From JASGMR01 sp963664675 (GTDB taxonomy: Bacteria; Thermotogota; Thermotogae; Petrotogales; Kosmotogaceae): a DNA stretch of 64,000 bases. Position 1 is the first letter of the stretch. Each line of letters opens with the position of its first letter. This document shows, piece by piece, positions 1 to 6,700 of the stretch. Both the position numbers and the translations under genes were made by a program. Below the pieces are notes generated by a model, which was not told the origin of the DNA, did not search any database, and worked only from the letters and a program-made list of their open reading frames with translations. The DNA lies in contig CAXXLB010000002.1 in the NCBI GenBank assembly GCA_963664675.2, positions 124,001-188,000 on the forward strand, given 5' to 3'.

Positions 1-1
1 G

Positions 2-1210
2 TTGCTCGCACAGGTTTCTGTGTGGAAAACACCAGAGGGCAAATGCTGCATTGTTTCTGTCGATAGTCTTGGATTCACAGTTGAACTCACCAATTCACTG
101 CGTGAAAATGTTGCAACAATTCTGGGAACCGATCACAGCGAAGTGATGGTATGTTTTTCACACACTCATGCCGCACCAAACGCCGGAACAGATGAAGAAT
201 ATTATAACTACGTCTGTGAGCAGGTAATTAAAGCGGTCAAACGTGCCGATGAAGATTTATCCCCAGTCAAGTTGGCATGGGGTGTTACAACCGCCGACAT
301 CGGTATCAATCGTCGCGAATGTGCTGCTCAGCTTGATGACAGACTCGGGATACTCAAGATCACGAAAGCCGCCGGGAACGATTTGAAAGCGCTGATTCTC
401 CGTGTGACGGCTCATGGAAATGTGTTGACAAGTGACAATTATCTTATTTCATCTGATTACTTCGGGGTAACGAGAGATTTGCTCGAAAAGAAGTATGGTT
501 GCAAAGTTATCCTGATACAGGGGCCGGCGGGCGATATAAGGCCAAGATACCAGCAGGAGAATGCGGAATATCTTGAATTGCATTCCTTTGAAGCCGCAAA
601 ACGAGAAATGAGCGAATCGGACAAAAAGCGTTATTTTTCACAGAGCATTCAGGCCTTGAACAAAATGGCAGACACAATATATAAAGCCCTTGATGGAGTT
701 ATTGACAGTTTAGAACCTCAACAGGTAACCGCTCTTTCCATGTTTTCCGTAGAGCGCCGTTTTTATGCAGATGTACCCGGCATAGAAAAAGCACGTACTA
801 TCGCGAATGAAGCAAAAAGAGAAGCGGGCATCGACAGCACGGAGTGGCTGAATGAAGTACAGAGGCTTCATGGCAAAGGAATCGAGCAGCAGTTTTCCGA
901 TATTGAAATTCAGTATTTCGTAGTCAACGACGGCTGTATTTGTGGAATTCCAAATGAGGTGATGTCGGCTATTGCACTGGATATTTTGAAAAAAAGTGAT
1001 AATATACTTTTATTCTTTAACGGGTATACGAACGGGTGCAACAGCTATTTACCGACCGCTGAAGAATACGATAAAGGCGGATATGAAGTTCTCTGGTCAA
1101 ATCTGATTTATTATAAGTATCACGGCAGAGTGATGCCGTTCAATCGCGATACCGGAGAACTGCTGGCTGATGAAGTGGTACGGCACTGGAAAGAGTACAG
1201 AAATAATTAA
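2..1210 (+). CDS. Neutral/alkaline ceramidase-like hydrolase, 5' partial
   Basis: The reading frame is open from the first bases of the window, so the true start probably lies upstream; the TTG at the edge is not a convincing start. The protein resembles the N-terminal domain of the neutral/alkaline non-lysosomal ceramidase family: an early SHTHAAPNAG stretch (metal-ligand-type His cluster), a later TAHGNVL segment, a GPAGDIRPRY motif, and a C-terminal FNGYTNGCNSYLP segment that matches the conserved 'GY.N....Y.PT' block. In bacteria such proteins are often used on unknown amide or sugar substrates, so true ceramidase activity is not implied. No signal peptide can be judged because the N terminus is missing. 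It ends in front of a hairpin and faces the convergent methyltransferase gene. Confidence 0.75.
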   Translation: MLAQVSVWKTPEGKCCIVSVDSLGFTVELTNSLRENVATILGTDHSEVMVCFSHTHAAPNAGTDEEYYNYVCEQVIKAVKRADEDLSPVKLAWGVTTADIGINRRECAAQLDDRLGILKITKAAGNDLKALILRVTAHGNVLTSDNYLISSDYFGVTRDLLEKKYGCKVILIQGPAGDIRPRYQQENAEYLELHSFEAAKREMSESDKKRYFSQSIQALNKMADTIYKALDGVIDSLEPQQVTALSMFSVERRFYADVPGIEKARTIANEAKREAGIDSTEWLNEVQRLHGKGIEQQFSDIEIQYFVVNDGCICGIPNEVMSAIALDILKKSDNILLFFNGYTNGCNSYLPTAEEYDKGGYEVLWSNLIYYKYHGRVMPFNRDTGELLADEVVRHWKEYRNN

Positions 1211-1290
1211 GCAGTTATTCGATATCGGATCACCCTTTTATGGATGCACGGATCCAGATACACTTTTCAATTCATTTCAGGCGATCTGCA

Positions 1291-1344
1291 GAAAAGAGCG
1301 CTCTTACAGGGGAAATTCCCTCACTCCCCGGGACCGCTCTTTTC
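1291..1344. terminator. Bidirectional terminator-like hairpin between convergent genes
   Basis: A perfect 10-bp inverted repeat, GAAAAGAGCG at 1291-1300 and CGCTCTTTTC at 1335-1344, encloses a G- and C-rich loop. The left arm also sits in a small perfect palindrome, AAGAGCGCTCTT (1294-1305). It lies between the ends of the ceramidase-like and methyltransferase genes. The T tracts are only four bases, so termination strength is uncertain. Confidence 0.55.
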
Positions 1345-1348
1345 CGAT

Positions 1349-1969
1349 TCACTTTTTTGCGGCTATGAATATGTTCAGAAACTCATCATGCAAATTACAT
1401 GATTCCAGAATATGAAATTTATTTTTTTGAACGGCCGATTCGAGTTCACTGATACTGAAATCTTTCCTATAAGGAATTCTTTTGAATTTACGAACTAAAC
1501 TCTGAATAAAACTATTACCGGATTCCCCCTCCTCACTGCAATCTGTAGCGGATAAAAAAATTCCGCCAGGTTTGAGTAATTCATGGACCCGCGAAAGGAA
1601 AGAATTCGTATTTTTTATATAGCACAAAATGTTGAACGCCATAATGACATCATAAAAATCCTTTTCCCAGCGCGAATCGAATATATCCGTGACGGAAAAA
1701 CGAACGTTGTTAACCAAAGAATTTTCAGTTTTTTTCCGGGCGATATTTATCATTTCTTGCGATGTATCGAGAGCATGAATTTCTTTAACATCTTTCGCGA
1801 TTTCAACTGTGGTTATGCCGCTGCCGCAAGCGATATCCATCACAATATAATCGGGAGCCAAATATTTTTTCGATTTACCGATTGTGTCATCATAAGTTTT
1901 TTTATAAGTCTTCAGTACTCGTTCATCATAGGTTCCGGCCATTTTACTCCAAAATTTTTCGCTTTTCAT
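1349..1969 (-). CDS. Class I SAM-dependent methyltransferase
   Basis: A 206-residue cytosolic methyltransferase of the small-molecule/UbiE-like class. The SAM-binding glycine loop is visible as VMDIACGSGITT (about residues 43-54), followed by an acidic strand end (HALDTSQEMI) that should hold the ribose hydroxyls and a motif around DVIMAFNILCYI. A typical post-motif 'LLKPGGIFLSAT' strand closes the Rossmann core. The start ATG is preceded by AGGAGG at good spacing. The substrate cannot be told from sequence. It is monocistronic and convergent with the upstream gene; its own upstream side opens directly into the repeat block. Confidence 0.85.
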   Translation of the reverse strand: MKSEKFWSKMAGTYDERVLKTYKKTYDDTIGKSKKYLAPDYIVMDIACGSGITTVEIAKDVKEIHALDTSQEMINIARKKTENSLVNNVRFSVTDIFDSRWEKDFYDVIMAFNILCYIKNTNSFLSRVHELLKPGGIFLSATDCSEEGESGNSFIQSLVRKFKRIPYRKDFSISELESAVQKNKFHILESCNLHDEFLNIFIAAKK

Positions 1970-2022
1970 TTTTATCCTCCTTTTTTATATTTTATTCCCA
2001 CTCCTTTGCTTGGTGCGTGAAA

Positions 2023-2275
2023 GACAGGGTCCAGTGTCTGGGATTTGGTGCCTAAAAGACAGTGCCTTGTGTATAGTGTTTAGTGCCTAGTGAAAAAAAA
2101 TCATCAAAAATCTTGTTAATTTTCTTTCTTTTTTCGCGTGTTTTCTCCAGGCACTATACACCAATTCCTGAACACTGCTTTTTCGCTGTTATTTTGTTCC
2201 CTGCTCCCTGTTCTCTTTTTACAGCATTATACACATGTGTGTTTTCTCCAAGCACTATACACCATTTTTCTGCTT
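2023..2275 (-). repeat. Mosaic dispersed repeat block, inverted copy
   Basis: This non-coding stretch carries, in reverse orientation, the same modules found at 4020-4090, 4774-4843 and 6311-6376. They include the 'cactatacac' modules, the AAAGAAAGAAAATTAACAAG segment and the GCAGTGTTCAGGAA segment. It fills the gap between the methyltransferase start and the stop codon of the Eis-like gene. Small ORFs through it are chance readings of the repeat. Confidence 0.75.
2031..2096 (-). repeat. 66-bp inverted-repeat arm (partner at 6311-6376)
   Basis: Reverse complement of 6311-6376 with two mismatches over 66 bp. The pair brackets the Eis-like gene, the repeat arrays and the IS3 element, about 4.3 kb, and could support inversion of that segment by homologous recombination. 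Confidence 0.8.
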
Positions 2276-3529
2276 TCAGAAATTCGCATGATAAACCGGT
2301 TTTTCACACGAAGAAAGGTATTTTGAACACTTTCTCATCAGTTCCATATCAGAACATTTTATCAGATCGTATCCATACAACTTTTCGAGTGACACCGCTC
2401 CGAAGATCATAGGAGAAAAATCTTCCATGGATATGTCGATCTCCAAATCTTCTTCAGCATTGGTCGTTTTAAATCCGTTTTCACTCACTTCAAGAGTCAG
2501 ACGGTATTTCTTCTTCGCCAGAAACGGTTCTTCCACGTTGAATGTACAGACAATGGAATCGCCTTCATTTTTTTGATCCTCTGAAACCTCCCCAAAGAAT
2601 TTTTCCATGTCCAGAATTCTGAACATCATGCCCGTTCTACCTTCCGAAAAGCTGTGATTGGCGTTTGGGAGGAGTATTCTGTTCACATCCGCGGGATTGT
2701 CAAAATTGTAGTAGAAGTCCTCGTCCTGGGTGTGAATCTCCACATTTTCGAACTGATCCAGCTGATTTCTGAAGAATCCCATGATCGCGGAACTTCCCTC
2801 GGGTGAATCAGAAACGAATTCTTTGACGGAAAGATCGTATCTCATGAAGTTATCCTCCCCGATATTCGAAGCCCTGAAGATGGCATATGACACGAGCTTT
2901 CCTTCTTTTCTATAGCCCACTATCATGTTTTTTTCATCCTTAAATACTTTTTCAGACCACTGTTTTCGCCTGTCCGTCTCACCGTTGGTTTTTCTGAAGC
3001 GTTCATCGTACAATACGGCCATGTCATTCGAATCGGCTTCTCCCAGGTATTTCACTTCCGGAGATCTTTCACTTTTCCTGAGCCTGTCCGTCGGAAGCCG
3101 GTATTTATAAAAGGGTGTCAGCAAACCGTAACCCATTTTTTTATAAAAATCAGGTCTGAAGGGATAAAGCGCAGAACAATTGATTCCCCTTTCCAGCAGG
3201 AAGTTGAGGCTGAATCTTATCATGTCTCTGCAAACGTGCTGTTTCTTATTTGGCAGGTCCACCCCGACTCCGCCTATTCCGCCCATTTTCACTATTTTTC
3301 CCCTGAAATTCATCAGGTAGTTTATCAAAAGAAGCCTTCCAACTATTTTTTCATCTTCATCCAGTGCAACTATCGCAGCCATTCTTCCCTCATCTATCAT
3401 CTCTTTATAACGCTTTGCTGCTTTTTCTCTTTCATCCGGCGACATCGCAAATCTCGGGTAAACTCTGTCTCCAAGCTTTAAAAACTCTATCAGTTCGTCA
3501 TGCTTCAATTCACGAAAATGATATTTCAT
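2276..3529 (-). CDS. Eis-like GNAT N-acetyltransferase with C-terminal SCP2-like domain
   Basis: At 417 residues this matches the three-part Eis family (tandem GNAT domains plus a sterol-carrier-like tail), enzymes that acetylate amino groups on varied substrates, including aminoglycosides in mycobacteria. The N-terminal GNAT opens with FRELKHDELIEFLKLGDRVY and continues to GGIGGVGVDLPNKKQHVC. An LYPFRPDFYKKMGYG segment follows, typical of Eis. The usual R/Q-x-x-G-x-G/A acetyl-CoA loop reads KKQHVC here, without glycines, so CoA binding may be altered. The C-terminal third (TFNVEEPFLAKKKYRLTLEV...) looks like the SCP2-like fold. A GGGGGG ribosome site sits ten bases before the ATG. The 3' end abuts the repeat block but length is normal. 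Confidence 0.8.
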   Translation of the reverse strand: MKYHFRELKHDELIEFLKLGDRVYPRFAMSPDEREKAAKRYKEMIDEGRMAAIVALDEDEKIVGRLLLINYLMNFRGKIVKMGGIGGVGVDLPNKKQHVCRDMIRFSLNFLLERGINCSALYPFRPDFYKKMGYGLLTPFYKYRLPTDRLRKSERSPEVKYLGEADSNDMAVLYDERFRKTNGETDRRKQWSEKVFKDEKNMIVGYRKEGKLVSYAIFRASNIGEDNFMRYDLSVKEFVSDSPEGSSAIMGFFRNQLDQFENVEIHTQDEDFYYNFDNPADVNRILLPNANHSFSEGRTGMMFRILDMEKFFGEVSEDQKNEGDSIVCTFNVEEPFLAKKKYRLTLEVSENGFKTTNAEEDLEIDISMEDFSPMIFGAVSLEKLYGYDLIKCSDMELMRKCSKYLSSCEKPVYHANF

Positions 3530-3745
3530 CAGTTCATTTCCCCCCTATAGATAAATTATTTTCAAATTAAAAAACTATAATGCAGTACTTCTCACCAATT
3601 TTACTGTAAACGATATACCTTATATTATAAACAACACACACATCCCCCAAACCGGAAGAAATCGATATTTTATTTTATAATTATTTTTCCACAAATTGAA
3701 GTTACCACATTCATAAAATAAAAATGAGAGAGAACAGATCGTCAG

Positions 3746-3877
3746 TTGAACGATTGTTTGGCAATGGTTAAGCAATAGTTTAACGATGGCTTAACAATAG
3801 TCTAGCAGTAGCTTAGCAATGGCCCAGCGGTTGCAAAATGATGGTCGAACAATGGCTGAGCGATTGAGAAGCAGTAG
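3746..3877 (+). repeat. 11-bp-period degenerate tandem array 1 (12 units)
   Basis: Twelve contiguous 11-bp units without gaps, for example TTGAACGATTG, TTAAGCAATAG, CTTAACAATAG, TCTAGCAGTAG, CTTAGCAATGG and CTGAGCGATTG. The consensus is close to YTNARCRATRG; positions 4-9 (ARCRAT) are best kept. The period is not a multiple of three, and the array is not coding. Eleven bases is about one helical turn, so equivalent bases face the same side of the helix. Confidence 0.85.
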
Positions 3878-4133
3878 AAATAGGGTAAAGGGTGCAGGGT
3901 CTAGGGTGCAGAAAAAACAGGAGAATAGAGAAATAGAGAACGGAGAATAAAGCAAGACAGAGCGAAGGTAACGGATAGTAGAGAATCAGATAACAGCGAA
4001 AAAGCAGTGTTCAGGAAGTGCCTGGGGAGAAAACACCCGAAAAAAGAAAGAAAATTAACAAGATTTTTGATGATTTTTTTCACTAAGCACCAAATCCAAA
4101 ACACTGGACACCGCTTTTCTGTTCTCTAAGCTG
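3817..4133 (+). repeat. 317-bp perfect direct repeat, copy 1
   Basis: Identical to 4208-4524 at an offset of 391 bp. It includes the last units of array 1, a purine-rich segment (gaga/aata-rich) and the module that also occurs inverted near 2090-2200. The identical 67-residue antisense ORF in both copies is a consequence of the duplication. Perfect identity points to a recent tandem duplication. Confidence 0.9.
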
Positions 4134-4136
4134 TTT

Positions 4137-4268
4137 TTAAGCGGTGGCTGAACGATTGCTGAACAATAGTCTAGCAGTAGCTTAGCAATGGACGAACGAT
4201 AGCTGAACAATGGCCCAGCGGTTGCAAAATGATGGTCGAACAATGGCTGAGCGATTGAGAAGCAGTAG
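4137..4268 (+). repeat. 11-bp-period degenerate tandem array 2 (12 units)
   Basis: Again exactly twelve 11-bp units, starting TTAAGCGGTGG, CTGAACGATTG, CTGAACAATAG, TCTAGCAGTAG, CTTAGCAATGG, ACGAACGATAG. The last six units belong to the 317-bp duplicated copy, whereas the first six differ from array 1. This suggests unequal exchange between arrays with register kept at 11 bp. Confidence 0.85.
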
Positions 4269-4524
4269 AAATAGGGTAAAGGGTGCAGGGTCTAGGGTGC
4301 AGAAAAAACAGGAGAATAGAGAAATAGAGAACGGAGAATAAAGCAAGACAGAGCGAAGGTAACGGATAGTAGAGAATCAGATAACAGCGAAAAAGCAGTG
4401 TTCAGGAAGTGCCTGGGGAGAAAACACCCGAAAAAAGAAAGAAAATTAACAAGATTTTTGATGATTTTTTTCACTAAGCACCAAATCCAAAACACTGGAC
4501 ACCGCTTTTCTGTTCTCTAAGCTG
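4208..4524 (+). repeat. 317-bp perfect direct repeat, copy 2
   Basis: Second identical copy of 3817-4133. Sequence diverges immediately after the shared CTCTAAGCTG, where array 2 follows copy 1 and array 3 follows copy 2. Confidence 0.9.
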
Positions 4525-4527
4525 CTT

Positions 4528-4626
4528 TTAAACGATAGTTTAACGATGGCTTAACAATAGTCTAGCAGTAGCTTAGCAATGGACGAACGATAGCTGAACA
4601 ATAGTCTAGCAGTAGGGAAGCGATAG
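4528..4626 (+). repeat. 11-bp-period degenerate tandem array 3 (9 units)
   Basis: Nine 11-bp units: TTAAACGATAG, TTTAACGATGG, CTTAACAATAG, TCTAGCAGTAG, CTTAGCAATGG, ACGAACGATAG, CTGAACAATAG, TCTAGCAGTAG, GGAAGCGATAG. Its left flank (TAAGCTGCTTTTAA) and right flank (GAAGAAGATAATAGATAAG) are shared with array 4 on the other side of the IS, so array and flanks form one repeated unit. Confidence 0.85.
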
Positions 4627-4711
4627 GAAGAAGATAATAGATAAGTAGAGAACAGATAATAAGATAAGGACACAGTTTCAGCAATTCAGCTTTTTTGCTC
4701 TTGAGCTTTTT
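4621..4711 (+). repeat. 91-bp perfect direct repeat, copy 1 (array right flank)
   Basis: Identical to 6455-6545 at an offset of 1834 bp. It follows the last 11-bp unit and ends in GCTCTTGAGC plus a T run, a small palindrome that could act as a weak transcription stop. The two copies lie on either side of the IS element. Confidence 0.9.
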
Positions 4712-4773
4712 AAGCCTGTTCTCTATTCACCAATTCTCTATTATCTAAGCTGTTTTTCACTATGCACCGGACC

Positions 4774-4843
4774 CTGTCTTTCAGGCACCAAGCACCAGAC
4801 ACTATACACTGTCTTTTAGGCACCAAGCACCAGACACTATACA
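4774..4843 (+). repeat. Two tandem 35-bp repeat units
   Basis: Two adjacent 35-bp units that differ at one base (CTGTCTTTCAGG against CTGTCTTTTAGG), each carrying GCACCAAGCACCAGACACT and ATACA. Related single units occur at 2031-2096 (inverted), 4470-4500 and 6311-6376. There is no spacer, so this is not a CRISPR array. Confidence 0.8.
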
Positions 4844-4887
4844 CCATTGTTTTCCTGTTCTCTATTTATCAGTTCTCTATCTATTTC

Positions 4888-4910
4888 ACCCCAAAAAAGA
4901 ATAGGACAAA
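4888..4910 (+). repeat. IS left terminal inverted repeat
   Basis: ACCCCAAAA and GGACAAA blocks match the reversed right end, with two extra bases in between. It directly precedes the leader of orfA. Confidence 0.65.
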
Positions 4911-4955
4911 GAAACTAGTAATAGTAAAATAAAATAAAGGATAAGAGGTGAAAGA

Positions 4956-5306
4956 ATGAAGAGAAAGAAAAAAGAATACTCTAAGGAATTAAAAATAAAA
5001 GTAATAAAAGAGTACAGAGAGACAGAAATGACATTAGAAGGACTCTCAAATAAATATGCAGTACCCTCAACAACAATATCAGGGTGGGTAGGAAGATACA
5101 GGATAAATGGAGAAGATGAAATAATAAGGGTATTAGGAGACAAAAGGACAAAGAAAGAAAAGATACCACCGGTATTATACAAAGAATATGGATTAGAAAA
5201 GAAAAAGGAAATGGAAAAAGAAGAACTAATAGATGAATTAGGAACATTAATGATGGAAAATCAAATATTGAAAGAGATATTAAAAAAAACAGAAAAGGAA
5301 GAATGA
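4956..5306 (+). CDS. IS3-family transposase OrfA (HTH domain)
   Basis: A 116-residue basic protein whose N-terminal half is a helix-turn-helix of the IS3 OrfA type: KEYSKELKIKVIKEY, then GLSNKYAVPSTTISGWVGRY. The C-terminal half is a leucine-zipper-like helix (EELIDELGTLMMENQILKEI) typical of OrfA, used for multimer formation. GAGGTG precedes the ATG. The gene ends four bases into orfB and holds an A8 run 18-25 bases before its stop, which allows an OrfAB fusion. Codon use is strongly A-rich compared with chromosomal genes. Confidence 0.9.
   Translation: MKRKKKEYSKELKIKVIKEYRETEMTLEGLSNKYAVPSTTISGWVGRYRINGEDEIIRVLGDKRTKKEKIPPVLYKEYGLEKKKEMEKEELIDELGTLMMENQILKEILKKTEKEE
5282..5288 (+). promoter_or_regulatory. 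Probable programmed -1 frameshift site in the IS
   Basis: The run TTA-AAA-AAA in the orfA frame gives the canonical heptamer A-AAA-AAA. Slipping back one base enters the orfB frame, which is open from here through the orfB ATG at 5303 (codons AAC AGA AAA GGA AGA). This would make the OrfAB transposase expected for IS3 elements. Confidence 0.75.
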
Positions 5307-6247
5307 ATAAAAGAGGCAAATACCTATTAGCAAAAGAATTGAAAGAAAAAGGATATCCATTCAAAAGAATAATAGAGATGTTGGAAATAAAGAAAAGCAC
5401 ATATTATTATCATTTCAAAGAAAAGAATCAAGCAAAGGAATATAAGAAAAGAGGCAGAAAGAAAAGCGAATTTGTGAATACAATGAATGGGAAGATAAGG
5501 AATGAAGAGTTAAAGGAACTAATACTGGAAAAGTGTAAGAATGAAGATGCAATGAACCCAGAGTACTATATAAAAACAATGGGCTCAAAGAAGATGAAAA
5601 GCTATCTGTATTACAAATATGGAATATATATTGGACACAACAGGTTACATGGATTTAGAAAGGAATTAGGGTTGGTAAGAAAATATGAAAACAGGACAAA
5701 ACACCCAGTCAAAAGGGCACAGAATAGAACAATAACAAAGCAGAATCAATTATGGGAAGTAGATATAAAGTTCTTTAATGCAGGTAGAGATGGAATAGTA
5801 CCACTGTTAGATATAATAGACGTCTATGACAGGAACATAGTAGCAACACACATAGGAAAGAGATGTACACATGAAGATTTCCTGGAACTAATAGAAATAG
5901 CGATAAAAGCAAGAGGAGAAAAACCAGAGGTGATAAGAACAGATAACGGATCACAATTCAAAGCAAATAAAACAAGGGAAAAAATGAAAGAGCTTGAAAT
6001 TATACATGAATTTGGATACAAACATAATCCTGATTCCCAGGCATTTATTGAGTCTCAGCATGCGAATCTTGAGAGAGAATTTGTTGCTTTAAATAAATTT
6101 AAGAGTGTAAAAGACTTGTATTTAAAGTATCTAGTATATATGGATTATTATCACAACTTAAGACCACATTCATCTTTGGGTTATAAAACTCCTAAACAAT
6201 TTAATGCAATTCAGAGCTTTGGCAAGGAAGTTTTAGTAAAACGTTGA
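5303..6247 (+). CDS. IS3-family transposase OrfB (DDE integrase)
   Basis: A 314-residue integrase-core protein. An HTH_21-like region (LHGFRKELGLVRKYENRTKH) precedes the catalytic core. The DDE triad is visible as D154 (LWEVDIKFF), D214 (IRTDNGSQF) and E250 (AFIESQHANLEREF). D214 and E250 are separated by 35 residues, the classic DD35E spacing. The last part (YYHNLRPHSSLGYKTPKQF) is the IS3 C-terminal signature. The gene is in the -1 frame relative to orfA with an ATGA overlap, so it is likely made mainly as a fusion. No disruption is seen. Confidence 0.93.
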   Translation: MNKRGKYLLAKELKEKGYPFKRIIEMLEIKKSTYYYHFKEKNQAKEYKKRGRKKSEFVNTMNGKIRNEELKELILEKCKNEDAMNPEYYIKTMGSKKMKSYLYYKYGIYIGHNRLHGFRKELGLVRKYENRTKHPVKRAQNRTITKQNQLWEVDIKFFNAGRDGIVPLLDIIDVYDRNIVATHIGKRCTHEDFLELIEIAIKARGEKPEVIRTDNGSQFKANKTREKMKELEIIHEFGYKHNPDSQAFIESQHANLEREFVALNKFKSVKDLYLKYLVYMDYYHNLRPHSSLGYKTPKQFNAIQSFGKEVLVKR

Positions 6248-6258
6248 TACGAGTTATT

Positions 6259-6278
6259 TTTGTCCAATATTTTGGGGT
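6259..6278 (-). repeat. IS right terminal inverted repeat
   Basis: Inverted relative to the left end: TTTGTCC, then TTTTGGGGT. It is followed directly by CCGTCCGCC. Confidence 0.65.
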
Positions 6279-6310
6279 CCGTCCGCCCTATTCTCTGCTC
6301 TGTTACTCTC

Positions 6311-6376
6311 TTTTCACTAGGCACTAAACACTATACACAAGGCACTGTCTTTTATGCACCAAATCCTAGACACTGG
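6311..6376 (+). repeat. 66-bp inverted-repeat arm (partner at 2031-2096)
   Basis: Contains CACTAGGCACTAAACACTAT and CACCAAATCC modules. It matches the reverse complement of 2031-2096 with two mismatches. Confidence 0.8.
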
Positions 6377-6405
6377 AAACTGTTTTTCTGTTATCTAAGC
6401 TGCTT

Positions 6406-6460
6406 TTAAACGATGATTGAACGATAGCTGAACAATAGTTTAGCAGTAGGAAAACGATAG
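6406..6460 (+). repeat. 11-bp-period degenerate tandem array 4 (5 units)
   Basis: Five units: TTAAACGATGA, TTGAACGATAG, CTGAACAATAG, TTTAGCAGTAG, GAAAACGATAG. It has the same left and right flanks as array 3, so it is a shorter allele of the same composite repeat. Confidence 0.8.
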
Positions 6461-6545
6461 GAAGAAGATAATAGATAAGTAGAGAACAGATAATAAGATA
6501 AGGACACAGTTTCAGCAATTCAGCTTTTTTGCTCTTGAGCTTTTT
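6455..6545 (+). repeat. 91-bp perfect direct repeat, copy 2
   Basis: Identical to 4621-4711. After it the two copies diverge (TTAAGCC against TTCAGAC). Confidence 0.9.
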
Positions 6546-6597
6546 CAGACTGTTGCCAATTATCCGTTTTCTGTTCTCAATCCGGATTAGTTCTATT

Positions 6598-6615
6598 ATT
6601 TGGAGGTCCGTCCGC
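6598..6615 (+). mobile_element. Possible IS right-end remnant
   Basis: ATTTGGAGGTCCGTCCGC matches 16 of 18 bases of the IS right end and its outer flank (6269-6286). No transposase sequence is attached. It may be a solo end left by another IS copy, or a preferred target. Confidence 0.4.
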
Positions 6616-6700
6616 TGTTTGTAATTTTGTATTCCCCGTGATATAAATTATCGTGTGGACATTGCGAACCAACGTTCATTGCGTTAAAACGGAGGAATTA

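Larger units (their letters stand above)
4888..6278 (+). mobile_element. IS3-family (IS150-like) insertion sequence
   Basis: About 1.39 kb with two overlapping ORFs (HTH protein and DDE integrase) and imperfect terminal inverted repeats. The left end reads ACCCCAAAA then GGACAAA (4888-4910). The right end, inverted, reads ACCCCAAAATATTGGACAAA (6278 back to 6259). Both ORFs look intact and a frameshift signal is present, so the copy could be active. It sits inside the mosaic repeat block. No clear target duplication is visible: TTC lies outside the left end and CCG outside the right. The right boundary could instead lie at 6284-6286, because GTCCGTCCGC is repeated in a remnant at 6606-6615. 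Confidence 0.85.

Noticed and set aside
1170..1415. 81-codon ORF overlapping the ceramidase-like gene's end
   Set aside because: It reads through the hairpin between convergent genes and has no recognisable protein pattern.
1583..2020. 145-codon ORF antisense to the methyltransferase
   Set aside because: The methyltransferase on the other strand has clear motifs and a good ribosome site; this is a shadow frame.
2083..2412. 109-codon ORF on the plus strand
   Set aside because: It runs through the mosaic repeat and the antisense end of the Eis-like gene; no ribosome site.
3901..4104. 67-codon antisense ORF, repeated identically at 4292-4495
   Set aside because: Both lie inside the 317-bp non-coding duplication; no ribosome site and low-complexity composition, so the identity comes from the DNA repeat.
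3746..4626. CRISPR array
   Set aside because: The unit is only 11 bp, there are no spacers, units are degenerate and no cas gene is present.
4774..4843. CRISPR-like 35-bp repeats
   Set aside because: Two units directly abutting with no spacer; related copies are scattered and inverted.
4981..5400. 139-codon hydrophobic ORF antisense to the IS genes
   Set aside because: Result of the A-rich IS coding strand read backwards (Phe/Leu-rich); the IS ORFs explain the region.
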